NCBI GenBank assembly: GCA_001899285.1 | Contig: MKWA01000004.1 | Span: 1-64,000, forward strand | Reading direction: 5' to 3' | From: Rhizobiales bacterium 64-17 | Lineage (GTDB): Bacteria; Pseudomonadota; Alphaproteobacteria; Rhizobiales; Xanthobacteraceae | DNA length: 64,000 bases | Shown: one piece after another, positions 10,033-19,910 of the stretch | Numbering within the stretch: the first letter of the stretch is position 1 | Layout of the letters: each line of letters starts with the position of its first letter | Position numbers and translations under genes: made by a program | The notes under the pieces: model-generated | Told to the model about the DNA's origin: nothing | Databases searched by the model: none | Seen by the model: the letters and a program-made list of their open reading frames with translations, nothing else

Positions 10033-10860
10033 TCAGCCGAAGCGGCCGGTGATGTAATCCTGCGTGCGCTTGTCGCGCGGCGTCGTGAACATGGCCGGCG
10101 TTTCGCCGAACTCGATCAACTCGCCGAGATACATGAAGGCGGTGTAGTCGGAGACACGCGCCGCCTGCTGCATGTTGTGAGTGACGATGACGATGGTGTA
10201 ATCGTCGCGCAGTTCGTCAATCAGCTCCTCGATCTTCGCGGTGGAGATCGGATCGAGCGCCGAGCACGGCTCGTCAAGCAGGATCACCTCGGGCTGCACC
10301 GCCACGGTGCGGGCGATGCAGAGCCGCTGCTGCTGGCCGCCGGACAGCGACAGGCCGCTGGCGTGGAGCTTGTCCTTGACCTCGTCCCACAGCGCCGAGC
10401 GGCGCAGCGCGCTCTCGACGCGCGCGTCCAGCTCGCCCTTGCCGAGCTTTTCATAGAGACGCACGCCGAAGGCGATGTTCTCGTAGATCGTCATCGGGAA
10501 CGGCGTCGGCTTCTGGAACACCATGCCGACGCGCGCGCGCAGCAGGTTGAGATCCTGCGACGGCGAGAGAATATCCTGGCCGTCGAGCGTCACCTCGCCG
10601 GCCGCGCGCTGGTTCGGATAGAGATCGTACATCCGGTTGAGGATGCGCAGCAGCGTGGACTTGCCGCAGCCCGAGGGACCGATGAAAGCGGTGGCGCGGT
10701 TGGCATAAAGCGGCACACTGATCGATTTCAGCGCGCGGCTGGTCCCGTAGAAGAAATCGAGATTGCGGACGGTGATCTTCTCGCGCGGCGTGCCTTGTGC
10801 GGCGGGCGGCGGCGGGGCGCTGGCGGAAACGGTGATCGGAACGGCGGCGGACATGTTCAT
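10033..10860 (-). CDS. pstB: Phosphate ABC transporter ATP-binding protein PstB
   Basis: This is the ATPase of the high-affinity phosphate importer. Walker A (GPSGCGKST), Q-loop ([11 protein letters not shown]), signature ([13 protein letters not shown]), Walker B ([13 protein letters not shown]) and H-loop (IVTHNMQQA) are all present, and [14 protein letters not shown] is PstB-specific. The ORF extends to 10944, but the ATG at 10860 overlaps the pstA stop as ATGA and is the natural start (275 aa). Confidence 0.95.
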   Translation of the reverse strand: MNMSAAVPITVSASAPPPPAAQGTPREKITVRNLDFFYGTSRALKSISVPLYANRATAFIGPSGCGKSTLLRILNRMYDLYPNQRAAGEVTLDGQDILSPSQDLNLLRARVGMVFQKPTPFPMTIYENIAFGVRLYEKLGKGELDARVESALRRSALWDEVKDKLHASGLSLSGGQQQRLCIARTVAVQPEVILLDEPCSALDPISTAKIEELIDELRDDYTIVIVTHNMQQAARVSDYTAFMYLGELIEFGETPAMFTTPRDKRTQDYITGRFG

Positions 10861-11711
10861 TGCGATTTTCCGGATGACACGAGCGAACGAGCGAGGATGC
10901 TGAGCGCGAGCACAGTGAGCGTGATGATCAGCGCGCCGGTCCACGCCAGCCGCTGCCAGTCCGCATAGGGACTGAGCGCGAACTGGAAGATTACGACCGG
11001 GAGGCTTGCCATCGGCGCGTTGAGGTTTGTGCTCCAGAACTGGTTGTTGAGCGCGGTGAACAGGAGCGGCGCGGTTTCGCCGGCGATGCGCGCGACGGCG
11101 AGCAGCACGCCGGTCACCATGCCGGCACGCGCGGCGCGGTAGGCGATGCGGCGGATCATCAGCGAGCGCGGCAGGCCGATCGAGGCCGCCGCTTCGCGCA
11201 GGCCGTTCGGCACCAGGGTCAGCATGTCCTCGGTGGTGCGCAACACCACCGGCACGACGATAACCGCGAGCGAGAGCGCGCCGGCAAAGCCGGAGAAGTG
11301 ACCCATAGGGGCCACCACGACCTCGTAGATGAACAGGCCGATGACGATCGACGGCGCGCTCAACAGGATGTCATTGATGAACCGCACCACCGACGACAAC
11401 TTCTCGAAGCGGCCGTATTCGGCGAGATAAGTGCCGGCGAGCACGCCGAGCGGCGCGCCGATGACGATCGCGAGAATCGTCAAGATCAGGCTGCCGATGA
11501 TCGGATTGAGCAGACCACCGCTCGATCCCGGCGGCGGCGTCATCTGCGTAAACACGTCGAGCGACAGGCCGCTGAAACCATGCAGCAGCAGCGCCATCAG
11601 GATCAAGGCGAGCCAGGCCAGGCCGAACACCGTCGCGCCGATGGACAAACCCATGGCGAGGCGGTTTCGCCGGCGGCGGCTGGCGTAAAGGGACAGCATG
11701 CGCTGGCTCAT
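10857..11711 (-). CDS. pstA: Phosphate ABC transporter permease PstA
   Basis: This 284-aa inner-membrane permease has six predicted membrane spans. The ABC permease EAA-type loop reads [24 protein letters not shown], which contacts PstB. The start [18 protein letters not shown] precedes a long first helix, as in other PstA proteins. Both ends overlap the neighbours (pstC stop at 11708, pstB start at 10860), consistent with coupled translation in pstSCAB. Confidence 0.94.
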   Translation of the reverse strand: MSQRMLSLYASRRRRNRLAMGLSIGATVFGLAWLALILMALLLHGFSGLSLDVFTQMTPPPGSSGGLLNPIIGSLILTILAIVIGAPLGVLAGTYLAEYGRFEKLSSVVRFINDILLSAPSIVIGLFIYEVVVAPMGHFSGFAGALSLAVIVVPVVLRTTEDMLTLVPNGLREAAASIGLPRSLMIRRIAYRAARAGMVTGVLLAVARIAGETAPLLFTALNNQFWSTNLNAPMASLPVVIFQFALSPYADWQRLAWTGALIITLTVLALSILARSLVSSGKSQ

Positions 11712-12706
11712 TTGTTGCCTGCCTTGCGGTCGATCCGCATCAGCATCAGCCGCGCGCAGGCCAGCACGATGAAGGTGATGACGAACAGGATGAGACCAAG
11801 GGCAATCAAAGCCGACGTGTAGAGATCGCCGACGGCTTCGGTGAATTCATTGGCGATGGTGGCGGAGATGGTCGTGCCGGGCGCGAGGATCGAGCCGGAG
11901 ATGCGATGTGCGTTGCCGATGACGAAGGTCACCGCCATGGTCTCGCCGAGCGCGCGGCCGAGGCCGAGCATCACACCGCCGATCACGCCGAGCCGCGTAT
12001 AGGGCAGCACGACATAACGCACGACCTCCCAGGTGGTGCAGCCAAGGCCGTACGCGGCCTCTTTCAACACCGGCGGCACCGCCTCGAACACGTCGCGTGA
12101 GATCGAGGTGATGAACGGCAGCACCATGATCGCGAGGATCAGTCCGGCCGTGAGCATGCCGATGCCGTAGGGCGGCCCGGCGAAAATGGTATTGAGGAGC
12201 GGGATCGGTCCGAACAATTCGATCAACGCCGGCTGCACCGTCTGCTGCAGGAACGGCGCGAACACGAACAGGCCCCAGATGCCGTAGATGATGCTGGGGA
12301 TGCCGGCGAGCAACTCGATGGCGATGCCGATCGGCTTGCGCAGCCACAGCGGGCACAGTTCGGTGAGAAACACCGCGATCAGCAGGCCGACGGGCACCGC
12401 GATCAGCATGGCGATCAGCGAGGTAATGAGCGTGCCGTAGACCGGCGCGATGGCACCGAATTTCTCGGTAACCGGATTCCAGCTCTCGGTGACGAGAAAA
12501 CCAAAACCGAATTCCTGCAGCGCCGGCCAGGCGCCAATCATCAGCGCAACGATCACCGCGCCGAGAATGCCGAGCACCGTCAGCGCCGCGGCACGCGTGA
12601 GCCAGAAAAACAGGCGGTCGCTCAACCGCAGCCGCCCCAACACTTTCTGCCGATAGGTGGCCGGCGTTTCCGTCATCGGCATGGCCTGTAACGCGACTTC
12701 ACTCAC
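11708..12706 (-). CDS. pstC: Phosphate ABC transporter permease PstC
   Basis: This membrane permease pairs with PstA. The characteristic segment [26 protein letters not shown] is present, followed by [20 protein letters not shown] and the cytoplasmic loop [22 protein letters not shown]. The ORF opens at 12751, but AGGAG lies six bases before a GTG at 12706, giving 332 aa; an internal ATG at 12682 is also possible. A hairpin lies between pstS and this gene and may lower its expression relative to pstS. Confidence 0.93.
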   Translation of the reverse strand: MSEVALQAMPMTETPATYRQKVLGRLRLSDRLFFWLTRAAALTVLGILGAVIVALMIGAWPALQEFGFGFLVTESWNPVTEKFGAIAPVYGTLITSLIAMLIAVPVGLLIAVFLTELCPLWLRKPIGIAIELLAGIPSIIYGIWGLFVFAPFLQQTVQPALIELFGPIPLLNTIFAGPPYGIGMLTAGLILAIMVLPFITSISRDVFEAVPPVLKEAAYGLGCTTWEVVRYVVLPYTRLGVIGGVMLGLGRALGETMAVTFVIGNAHRISGSILAPGTTISATIANEFTEAVGDLYTSALIALGLILFVITFIVLACARLMLMRIDRKAGNK

Positions 12707-12733
12707 CCTGCTCTCCTGTCCCCCGAGGAGAAA

Positions 12734-12764
12734 CGGACGGGGCGGCAGCACACCACCCCGTCCG
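12734..12764 (-). promoter_or_regulatory. Intercistronic hairpin between pstS and pstC
   Basis: Nine-base arms CGGACGGGG and CCCCGTCCG pair around a 13-nt loop immediately after the pstS stop. No T tract follows on the minus strand. It probably stabilises or attenuates the transcript so that PstS is made in excess over the membrane components, as in other pst operons. Confidence 0.55.
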
Positions 12765-12771
12765 CATCGCT

Positions 12772-13818
12772 TCAGTTACCGACCGTGAACAGCGCCTTGC
12801 CAGACGCGTCCTTGATCTCTGCGTTCCAGGTCTTCTGCACGTCGGTGACGACGCTCGCCGGCATCGGCACGTAGTCGAGATCGTCGGCCATCGCGCCGCC
12901 CTTGGCGTAGGCCCAGGCGAAGAACTTGAGCGCTTCACCGGTGGCGACCGGATCGCTCGGCTGCTTGTAGACGAGGATCCAGGTGGCGGCGGTCATCGGC
13001 CATGAAGCTTCGCCCGGCTGGTTCGCCAGGATCACGCCGTAGCCGGGCTGCGACTTCCAGTCGGCATTGGCGGCCGCGGCCTGGAACGAGCCGGACACCG
13101 GCGAGACGGTCTTGCCCGCCTTGTTGATCATGTTGGCGTGCGTCAGCTTGTTCTGCTTGGCGTAGGCATATTCGACGTAGCCGATCGCGCCCTTGGTCTG
13201 CGCGACGTTGTTGGCGACGCCTTCGTTACCCTTGGCGCCGATACCCGCCGGCCACTGCACGGCCGTGCTGGTGCCGACCTTGGCCTTCCAGTCGGCGCTG
13301 ACGTCCGAGAGATAGTAGGTGAAGTTGTAGGTGGTGCCCGATCCGTCCGAACGATGCACGATGGCGATCGCCTGGTTCGGCAGCTTCATTGTCGGGTTGA
13401 GCTTCGCGATCGCCGGGTCGTTCCAGTTCTTGATGTCGCCGACGAAAATCTTGGCGAGCGTTGCGCCGTCGAGCACCATCTCGCCCGGCTTCACGCCGTC
13501 GAGGTTGAGCACGGGCACGACGCCGCCCATCACCATCGGGAACTGGACGATGCCGGACGCCTCGAGATCCTTGCCCGAGAGCGGCGCATCGCTGGCGCCG
13601 AACGTCACGGTCTTGGCCTTGATCTGCTTGATACCGCCGCCGGAACCGATCGACTGATAGTTCAGGCCGATGCCGGTTTCCTTTTTATAGGCGTCGGCCC
13701 ACTTGGCGTAGACCGGATACGGGAAGGTCGCGCCCGCGCCGGAAATGTCGGCGGCAAGCGCCGGAGTCACCAGCACAGCAGCAAAGCCTGCTGCGAGCCA
13801 GGTGCGAAACGGTTTCAT
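12772..13818 (-). CDS. pstS: Phosphate ABC transporter substrate-binding protein PstS
   Basis: The periplasmic phosphate receptor of the Pst system. A signal peptide ([22 protein letters not shown]) is followed by [21 protein letters not shown], the conserved PstS start. The phosphate-site motifs FGASDAPL and [17 protein letters not shown] are present. The ATG at 13818 has a strong AGGAG eight bases upstream; the longer ORF to 13965 has no family support. It follows a Pho box at 13988-14005, so it should be strongly induced under phosphate starvation. Confidence 0.96.
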   Translation of the reverse strand: MKPFRTWLAAGFAAVLVTPALAADISGAGATFPYPVYAKWADAYKKETGIGLNYQSIGSGGGIKQIKAKTVTFGASDAPLSGKDLEASGIVQFPMVMGGVVPVLNLDGVKPGEMVLDGATLAKIFVGDIKNWNDPAIAKLNPTMKLPNQAIAIVHRSDGSGTTYNFTYYLSDVSADWKAKVGTSTAVQWPAGIGAKGNEGVANNVAQTKGAIGYVEYAYAKQNKLTHANMINKAGKTVSPVSGSFQAAAANADWKSQPGYGVILANQPGEASWPMTAATWILVYKQPSDPVATGEALKFFAWAYAKGGAMADDLDYVPMPASVVTDVQKTWNAEIKDASGKALFTVGN

Positions 13819-13987
13819 CTGACGTCTCCTTGTTGCCGGTTCTCGCCGGCCGCCATCATCGGGATGGCGGCTGGAACCGGTGTTGCCTTGACGCCGATCG
13901 AATGCCGGACTGCGGGTGGCAGTGGAGGTGTCGGAGATCCGGGATACGCGACAGGATCGGCTCATGGCGGCCTTCTAGGCCGCTGCC

Positions 13988-14005
13988 ATGACAGCCAGAT
14001 GACAG
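13988..14005 (-). promoter_or_regulatory. Pho box upstream of pstS
   Basis: On the minus strand the sequence is CTGTCAT-CTGG-CTGTCAT, two perfect 7-bp direct repeats with 4-bp spacing, the textbook PhoB site. A possible -10 (TAGAAG) lies about ten bases further. The site begins just after the phoR stop and is 170 bases from the pstS start. Confidence 0.9.
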
Positions 14006-14006
14006 T

Positions 14007-15197
14007 TTATCGCGCTGATTCTGCTTGGTTTTTTGTATTCGTCGCCAGAATCGGCAGATGCGCCGTAAAGGTCGCGCCATTGCCCTCGATGCTGTCGATG
14101 GTCATGCGGCCGCCGTGGCGATTTAAGATGTGCTTTACCAAGGCAAGACCGAGGCCGGTGCCGCCCTGCGCGCGGCTGGTCGTGGCATTGACGCGATAGA
14201 ACCGCTCGGTGAGCCGCGGGAGATGTTGCGGCGGAATGCCGGGGCCGTAGTCGCGCACGATCACCTGCGCCTCGGGATCGCCGTTTTGCGCCGCGCCGCG
14301 CCGCGCGACGATGTCGACGCGCTTGCCGTCCGCGCCGTATTTCAGCGCATTCTCTACCAGGTTCTCGAACGCGCGCACCAGTTCGTCGCGATCGCCGGCG
14401 ATGGTGATCGGTTCATCGAGCGACAAATGGATCGCCACGCCGCGATCGCGCGCCAGCATCTGCAGGCTGTCGGCAACCTGACGCAGAACCGCCGTCAGTT
14501 CCACCTCCGCCACCGGCCGGACATGCGCGTTGAGCTCAATGCGCGACAGCGACAGCAAATCGTCGATCAGCCGCGCCATGCGCGCCGCCTGATCGCGCAT
14601 GATGCCGAGGAATTTCTCGCGCGCCGGCGCATCGTCCTTGGCGCGTCCCTGCAAGGTCTCGATGAAACCAAGCAGCGCGGCAAGCGGCGTGCGCAGTTCA
14701 TGGCTGGCATTGGCGACGAAGTCCGCGCGCATCTGCTCGACCCGCCGCAACGGCGTGAGATCGTTGAAGGTAATCAGCAGATAGTCGGCGCGCTGGTCGA
14801 CCTGATCGCCCGGCAGCGAGATCGGATTGACGAAAGCCTCGAAATAACGTTCGCGCGGCACGCGCTGCTCGAATTCGACACGTTGCGACAACCGCGCCGC
14901 CTGCGCCTGGCGGATCGCATCCACCAGCGCCGGGACACGCAGGGCCAGCAGCACCGACTGTCCTTGCTGCAGCACCGGCGCGATGTCGATCGCCGCGAGA
15001 TTGAAGGCCAGTACCGTCCCGGCCTGATCGAGCAGGATCGCCGGAACCGGCAGCACGGAAATCAGATTGTCGAGCAACGGCCCGCGCACCGAGGGCGGCG
15101 CCGCCGGTGGCCGCGACACGTCCGTATCGACACCGCCAAGCGCCTGCCAGGCGGCTTGCCACCGCGCTCGCCAGCCTTGTCGCTTGTCGGTGCTCAT
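14007..15197 (-). CDS. phoR: Phosphate regulon sensor histidine kinase PhoR
   Basis: This 396-aa kinase has a PAS-like domain (PVPAILLDQAGTVLAFN, about 50-140). It continues with a HisKA domain carrying the phospho-histidine in FVANASHELRTPLAALLGF and an HATPase domain (NLVENALKYG, DYGPGIP, GGTGLGLALVKHI). The kinase core matches PhoR. Unusually, the N-terminal 45 residues are hydrophilic and I see no transmembrane segment, so this copy is probably cytoplasmic or held by partners such as PhoU and PstB. It precedes pstS on the same strand. Confidence 0.9.
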   Translation of the reverse strand: MSTDKRQGWRARWQAAWQALGGVDTDVSRPPAAPPSVRGPLLDNLISVLPVPAILLDQAGTVLAFNLAAIDIAPVLQQGQSVLLALRVPALVDAIRQAQAARLSQRVEFEQRVPRERYFEAFVNPISLPGDQVDQRADYLLITFNDLTPLRRVEQMRADFVANASHELRTPLAALLGFIETLQGRAKDDAPAREKFLGIMRDQAARMARLIDDLLSLSRIELNAHVRPVAEVELTAVLRQVADSLQMLARDRGVAIHLSLDEPITIAGDRDELVRAFENLVENALKYGADGKRVDIVARRGAAQNGDPEAQVIVRDYGPGIPPQHLPRLTERFYRVNATTSRAQGGTGLGLALVKHILNRHGGRMTIDSIEGNGATFTAHLPILATNTKNQAESAR

Positions 15198-15213
15198 GGG
15201 ATCTCAGATGGGA

Positions 15214-16287
15214 TCAGTGGCGGCCAGGTTTGTCGCGCGACAACTCGCTCTTGAGCGGCGCGCTGGTTTTGATAGCGACGGCGCGCCGGGTCCGCATGCC
15301 GAGCAAGACCTCGCGCACGCCCAGGATGCACAGCGACAAGACGAACGGCGCGATATAATAGAGCAGCCGGAACAGCAGCAGGCCGGCGACCAGCTCCTCC
15401 TTGTTGAACTGCCACAAGGCGACCAGCATCGCCGCGTCGAACACGCCGAGCCCGCCCGGCGAATGGCTGGCAAAGCCGAGCAAAGTGGCCGTGACGAAGA
15501 TCACCGCCAGATCGACAAAGCCGATATGCGGATCGCCAGGCAGCAGCATGTACATCGCCAGCGCGCAGCAGCCGAGATCGACGATGCCGATAATGATCTG
15601 CAACAGCGTCGAGGGGCCGCGCGGCAGCGTCACTTTCCATTCGCGCCGCCCCAGCACACGCGGGCCGCTCCAGACCCAGGCAACGTAGCAGGCCAGAACC
15701 GCGAGCACACAGATCGCCAGCGCGCGGTTGAGCCAGGGCGGAAGCTGATCGATCGCGCTGGCGGCATAGGGATGGTAGGCGATGCCGAGGCCGAGCACGG
15801 CCGCATTGCCGAGCCAGAACGTCAGGCCGGCGATAAAACAAATCTTGGCGACATCGATGGCATCGAGCCCCCAGACCGAATAGACGCGATAGCGGACCGC
15901 GCCGCCGGTGAATACGCTGGCGCCGACATTATGGCCGACCGAATAGCTGGTGAACCCGCCGAGCGCGGCGATCCGGTACGGCACATCGTGTCGACCAATC
16001 GCGCGCAGCGCGAACAGATCATAGAACGTCAAGGTGAAATAGCCGGCCGCGACGAACAGCGCCGCCAGCGCGATATGCGACCAGGAGACCGCGCGGATCG
16101 CCCGCATCACGTCGTCGACATTGAGATTGTGCAGGATGCGATACAGCACCACCAGCGCGATGGCGATGATGGTCAGACTGAGCACCAGGCCGATCCGGTT
16201 CCAGCCGATCTTGTCCTGGAAGAATCGCGCTACGGCGCGCAGCCAGCTCCGCATCCGTTCCCTCGTCCCAGGCGCAGCCCCAAACAA
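15214..16287 (-). CDS. YbhN/UPF0104-family multispanning membrane protein (lysylphosphatidylglycerol-synthase-like)
   Basis: This 357-aa protein has about eight hydrophobic segments and the UPF0104/LPG-synthase-TM features NVGASVFTGGAVRYRVYS, WLGNAAVLG and SHSPGGLGVFDAAML. The family comprises flippase-like transmembrane domains, some attached to aminoacyl-phosphatidylglycerol synthases. This one lacks the cytosolic transferase domain, so its substrate is unknown. It ends 16 nt upstream of the phoR start on the same strand. Confidence 0.8.
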   Translation of the reverse strand: MFGAAPGTRERMRSWLRAVARFFQDKIGWNRIGLVLSLTIIAIALVVLYRILHNLNVDDVMRAIRAVSWSHIALAALFVAAGYFTLTFYDLFALRAIGRHDVPYRIAALGGFTSYSVGHNVGASVFTGGAVRYRVYSVWGLDAIDVAKICFIAGLTFWLGNAAVLGLGIAYHPYAASAIDQLPPWLNRALAICVLAVLACYVAWVWSGPRVLGRREWKVTLPRGPSTLLQIIIGIVDLGCCALAMYMLLPGDPHIGFVDLAVIFVTATLLGFASHSPGGLGVFDAAMLVALWQFNKEELVAGLLLFRLLYYIAPFVLSLCILGVREVLLGMRTRRAVAIKTSAPLKSELSRDKPGRH

Positions 16288-16357
16288 TCCGCGCCCGGCT
16301 CAGTCCCTAGCAGACTCCGGCTCCGCATGCGAGCGGGGCACCTCGCGTCGGGACTTG

Positions 16358-16403
16358 TAAAAAAGCACAAAAACAAGCCGCCGCGACGGCAGGTCGCGGC
16401 GGC
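16358..16403 (-). terminator. Intrinsic terminator after the binding-protein gene
   Basis: Perfect 11-bp arms (gccgccgcgac/gtcgcggcggc, loop 5 nt at 16388-16392) are followed on the minus strand by TTGTTTTTGTGCTTTTTT. It lies 26 bases after the stop codon at 16429. Confidence 0.85.
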
Positions 16404-16428
16404 CCTGTGACGAAATTACGGACTATGG

Positions 16429-17388
16429 TTATTTCCGTGGCGGGATCTGGATCAGCTCGGCAAGCTGCTCCTTGGTCAGTTCCTTCGCCGTGAATTTCAG
16501 CTCCACCGCATCCTTCACGATCTTGTCGAGACCGACGATCTTGTCCGGATTGATGGCGTTGCCGGGGAAGAAGTCATCGCGGGTCCGCTTCGCCTTGGCC
16601 TCGGTGATCTTCAGCCATTCGGAATAGATCTTCAGGGCTTCCGGGTTCTTGTACATGAAATCGACCGTCTCGCGGTACGCCTTCATGTAGCGGTCGATCA
16701 CCTCCTTGCGGTCCTTGAGGACGCTGGCAGTGGTGATGTTCAGACGCACCGTCTGGCCGGAGAACGCCTTGGTGTCGTTGCCGGTGACGATCCGGCGGAT
16801 CTGGTTCTGGTCGAGCTGGTCGAGACCGAACGGCGGCGCGGCCCAGCCGACATCAATCTGGCCGGACATGACCTGCGTCAGCGTGCCGGGCGGGCCGCCG
16901 GTGGCGGTCAGCTTCGGCGTGATGCCGAATTCCTTGACGAACGCGGTAACGACGCCATGGGTCGACGAGCCGTTGGTCGAATAGGCCACCGTCTTGCCGC
17001 TGAAATCCTTGACCGTCTTGATCGGCGAATCCGCTTTCACATACCAGTAGAGGTCACCGGCACCGGTGGTCTCGGCGCCAATGATACGGACCGGCGCGCC
17101 CTTGGAATAAGCGCCGAGCACACCCATCACGCCGGCGGCGACGCCGATATCGACGCTGCCGGAAATCACCGCCTGCTGGGTCTCGCCCGCACCTTGCGTA
17201 TAGACAATCTCCAAGGCCAGCCCGTGCTTCTTGAAGATGCCGGCACGCTGGCCGATCTCGGAGACCGAGGTGTCCCAGTTGCCGCGCTGGCCGACGGCCA
17301 GCTTCAGCGTATCCTCGGCGCTGGCGGTGCTGACCGCCAGCATCACGCCGGCGGCCGCCAGCACGCCGCTTATCCATAATCTTTTCAT
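16429..17388 (-). CDS. ABC transporter substrate-binding protein (NMT1/SsuA-like)
   Basis: This 319-aa exported protein has a signal peptide (MKRLWISGVLAAAGVMLAVSTASA). The NMT1/ThiY/SsuA fold is shown by EIGQRAGIFKKHGLALEIVYTQGAGETQQAVISGSVDIGVAAG and VKDFSGKTVAYSTNGSSTHG. Such proteins deliver sulfonates, nitrate or aromatic acids to ABC importers. No permease or ATPase for it lies nearby. It sits 89 nt downstream of the Rieske oxygenase gene, so it may bind the substrate of that pathway. Confidence 0.8.
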   Translation of the reverse strand: MKRLWISGVLAAAGVMLAVSTASAEDTLKLAVGQRGNWDTSVSEIGQRAGIFKKHGLALEIVYTQGAGETQQAVISGSVDIGVAAGVMGVLGAYSKGAPVRIIGAETTGAGDLYWYVKADSPIKTVKDFSGKTVAYSTNGSSTHGVVTAFVKEFGITPKLTATGGPPGTLTQVMSGQIDVGWAAPPFGLDQLDQNQIRRIVTGNDTKAFSGQTVRLNITTASVLKDRKEVIDRYMKAYRETVDFMYKNPEALKIYSEWLKITEAKAKRTRDDFFPGNAINPDKIVGLDKIVKDAVELKFTAKELTKEQLAELIQIPPRK

Positions 17389-17477
17389 CGCATCCTCCCT
17401 GTTGTGTTTTTCCGCCCCGTTTGACGGCTTTTATAGCAAGCCTGTTGTTGTGCGTCGTTTATTCTTGAACCCGCTCT

Positions 17478-18776
17478 TCAGGCGACCCGGTCCTGCTGCC
17501 CGGACGACGCCGGGGCCACGGTCCGTCCCGCCTTCTGCCACGGCGCGCCCTTGGGCAACATACCCTCGAACGATGCGATGGTGGCCTGGGGGATATGCGG
17601 CTCAGTACGGCCCAGCACCTCGCCACGCTCGGCGAAAGCACGGGCGGCATCGACCATCAGCCGACGGAATTCGACCACCGCGAGATCGCTGGCACCGAGG
17701 CGCTCGCGCGTACGGTCAGCGATCGGCCCCATGGTCTCCCACATGGCGATGTCCTGGTTCGGAATGCCGCGGATGCCGGTGAAATCGCCGAGCTTCATGG
17801 CACTGCGGTCCTGCTTGTAGTCGTTTGCGCGCGTGCGGAAATTGCGGAAGTCGCCATCGACGTCGATGCCCGGCTGCGCGACGTTGAACTTGCGCCACGC
17901 TTCCTGATCGATGTTGCCGTTCTCGCGCCAGGCGATGAAGTGGAACGCGGTGTGGGTGTCGTCGGTCGGCGCCAGCACCGTCGTCACATTGTATTGGTTG
18001 TTTGGCGGGATCAGCGCGGTGAACGGCGCGATATAGACGGTCTTGCGCACATAGTCCTGCTGCGCCGCGTTCATGATCGGCCGACGGATCGCCGCATAGT
18101 GGAAGCCGAAGCTGGTGCGCTCCACCTGCATGCGCGGCGCCTTGTCGGTTGAGGGCCGCAGCCAGTGCGTCTCCACCGCCTTGGCGGCATCGACGCGCGC
18201 CGGCCGCATGTCGGAGGAATGCAGGCTCGACGAATGCGCCGAATCGATCTGACCTTCGAGGATCTGCGCCCAGTTGCAATCGACATGGATCTTGGCGATC
18301 GCGACTTCGCAATCCGCGGTCGGCGCGAAGGCCGGCGGCTCGAACTCCGGCATGGTCTCGCGCGGCCCCATATAGGTCCACACGAAGCCGCCCCATTCAT
18401 GCGCGGGATAAGCCTTGGTTTTCACCTTCTCGGCGAAGCCGCTTTCCGGTGGCTCCGACGCCATCTCGACGACGTTGCCCTCCACGTCCATCTTCCAGCC
18501 GTGATAGAGGCAGCGCAGGCCGCATTCCTCGTTGCGCGCGTAAGCGAGCGAGACGCGGCGATGCGGGCAATATTCGTCGAGCACACCGAGCTTGCCTTCG
18601 CTGTCGCGGAAGACGATCAGGTCTTCGCCCAGGAGCCGCGTGCGCACCGGCTTGCCGTCCGCTTCCGCCACTTCTTCCGAGAGGCACGCGGGAATCCAGT
18701 GCCGGCGCATGAGTTGCCCCATCGGCGCGTCACCTTCGACGCGGCACAGCAGCTCGTTTTCCTCGTGTGTCAGCAT
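17478..18776 (-). CDS. Rieske ring-hydroxylating oxygenase, large subunit (phthalate-dioxygenase family)
   Basis: The oxygenase component of a two-component Rieske system. The [2Fe-2S] motif is CPHR...CLYHGW (C-x-H-x17-C-x2-H). The mononuclear iron site shows DSAHSSSLH, and a distal acidic residue should complete the triad. The 432-aa length and the start LTHEENELLCRVEGDAPMG are typical of phthalate 4,5-dioxygenase-like enzymes. The ATG at 18776 is chosen over 18809 because homology begins there. The matching reductase is encoded divergently, 171 bases away. The true substrate could be phthalate or another aromatic or N-heterocyclic acid. Confidence 0.85.
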   Translation of the reverse strand: MLTHEENELLCRVEGDAPMGQLMRRHWIPACLSEEVAEADGKPVRTRLLGEDLIVFRDSEGKLGVLDEYCPHRRVSLAYARNEECGLRCLYHGWKMDVEGNVVEMASEPPESGFAEKVKTKAYPAHEWGGFVWTYMGPRETMPEFEPPAFAPTADCEVAIAKIHVDCNWAQILEGQIDSAHSSSLHSSDMRPARVDAAKAVETHWLRPSTDKAPRMQVERTSFGFHYAAIRRPIMNAAQQDYVRKTVYIAPFTALIPPNNQYNVTTVLAPTDDTHTAFHFIAWRENGNIDQEAWRKFNVAQPGIDVDGDFRNFRTRANDYKQDRSAMKLGDFTGIRGIPNQDIAMWETMGPIADRTRERLGASDLAVVEFRRLMVDAARAFAERGEVLGRTEPHIPQATIASFEGMLPKGAPWQKAGRTVAPASSGQQDRVA

Positions 18777-18947
18777 GGCCTCGCCTCCCACCGGCGAACG
18801 GGTCGCCAAAAATCATTAGCCGTCTAAGTATTTTTCAGTTTATAAGAGGTCCAGCATGGCTGTCGAGGGTGAAAATCCACGCACCCACCTCACAGCATTC
18901 TTTGTGCGCTGCACTCTCGATGGCATTTTTGGGATGACCCCGGAGCG

Positions 18948-19910
18948 ATGACCGCGACCCAACCGACATTGGCGCTCAATCTGCTGCAACGCGACGAAGT
19001 CGCCGCGAACATCCATCAATTCGTGTTTGAATCGGCTACCAACGACGATTTGCCGCCGTTCACCGCCGGCGCACATATCGCCCTGCAGGTTCCGAACGGC
19101 GCGCTGCGCAAATATGCGCTGTGCGGCGACCCGGCGGACGGTGCTCATTATTCGATCCTGGTACGGCGCGAGGATGGCAGTAGCGGCGGCACCGAGAGCT
19201 TCATTGATCAAGCGCGCGCTGGAACAACCTTCGCGGCGGTTCCGCCGGTCAATGATTTCGAACTGCCGCGCAACGCGCAGAACCTGATCCTGATCGCCGG
19301 TGGCATCGGCATCGCGCCGATCATGGCGATGGTCCGGCAGCTCGCCACCGAACCGGGCAAGTCCTTCAAACTCTACTATCTAGTACGCTCGCGCGACGTC
19401 GCCGCGTTCCGCGACGAACTCGCCGCGCCAGAATTGAAGGGCAAGGTCGTCGTCCATTATGACGGCGGCAATCCGGACAAGTCTTTCGATTTCTGGCCGG
19501 TGCTGGAGACGCGCAAGGATCGCGCGCACATCTATTGCTGCGGGCCGCGCGAGATGATGGAGGCCGTGCGCGACATGAGCGGCCACTGGCCGCATACTGC
19601 CGTACATTTCATGTCGTTCGTCGATGCGGCCGCCGCAAAGGCCGATGACAAGCCGTTCACCGTGAAGCTCGCAAAATCTGGCGAGGTGGTGGAGGTGCAG
19701 GTCGGCACCACCATCCTCGACGCGTTACGCGCCGCCGGGCACGAAGCACCGAGTTCGTGCGAGAGCGGCACCTGCGGCACCTGCCGCACCAAACTCATCG
19801 AGGGCGAGGCTGACCATCGCGACCTCGTACTGACCGACGACGAACGCGGATCGAACATCATGATCTGCGTGTCACGCGCCAAATCACCACAACTCGTGAT
19901 CGACCGGTGA
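18948..19910 (+). CDS. Phthalate-dioxygenase-reductase-type oxidoreductase
   Basis: A 320-aa electron-transfer protein for the Rieske oxygenase, with an N-terminal flavin domain (FTAGAHIALQVPNG, RKYALCGDP) and an NAD(P)-binding domain (LIAGGIGIAPIMAM, YCCGP). The C-terminal plant-type [2Fe-2S] domain has CESGTCGTC plus a distal cysteine in MICVSRAK. This order (flavin, NAD, ferredoxin) is that of phthalate dioxygenase reductase and VanB. It overlaps the next gene by a few bases. Confidence 0.9.
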   Translation: MTATQPTLALNLLQRDEVAANIHQFVFESATNDDLPPFTAGAHIALQVPNGALRKYALCGDPADGAHYSILVRREDGSSGGTESFIDQARAGTTFAAVPPVNDFELPRNAQNLILIAGGIGIAPIMAMVRQLATEPGKSFKLYYLVRSRDVAAFRDELAAPELKGKVVVHYDGGNPDKSFDFWPVLETRKDRAHIYCCGPREMMEAVRDMSGHWPHTAVHFMSFVDAAAAKADDKPFTVKLAKSGEVVEVQVGTTILDALRAAGHEAPSSCESGTCGTCRTKLIEGEADHRDLVLTDDERGSNIMICVSRAKSPQLVIDR

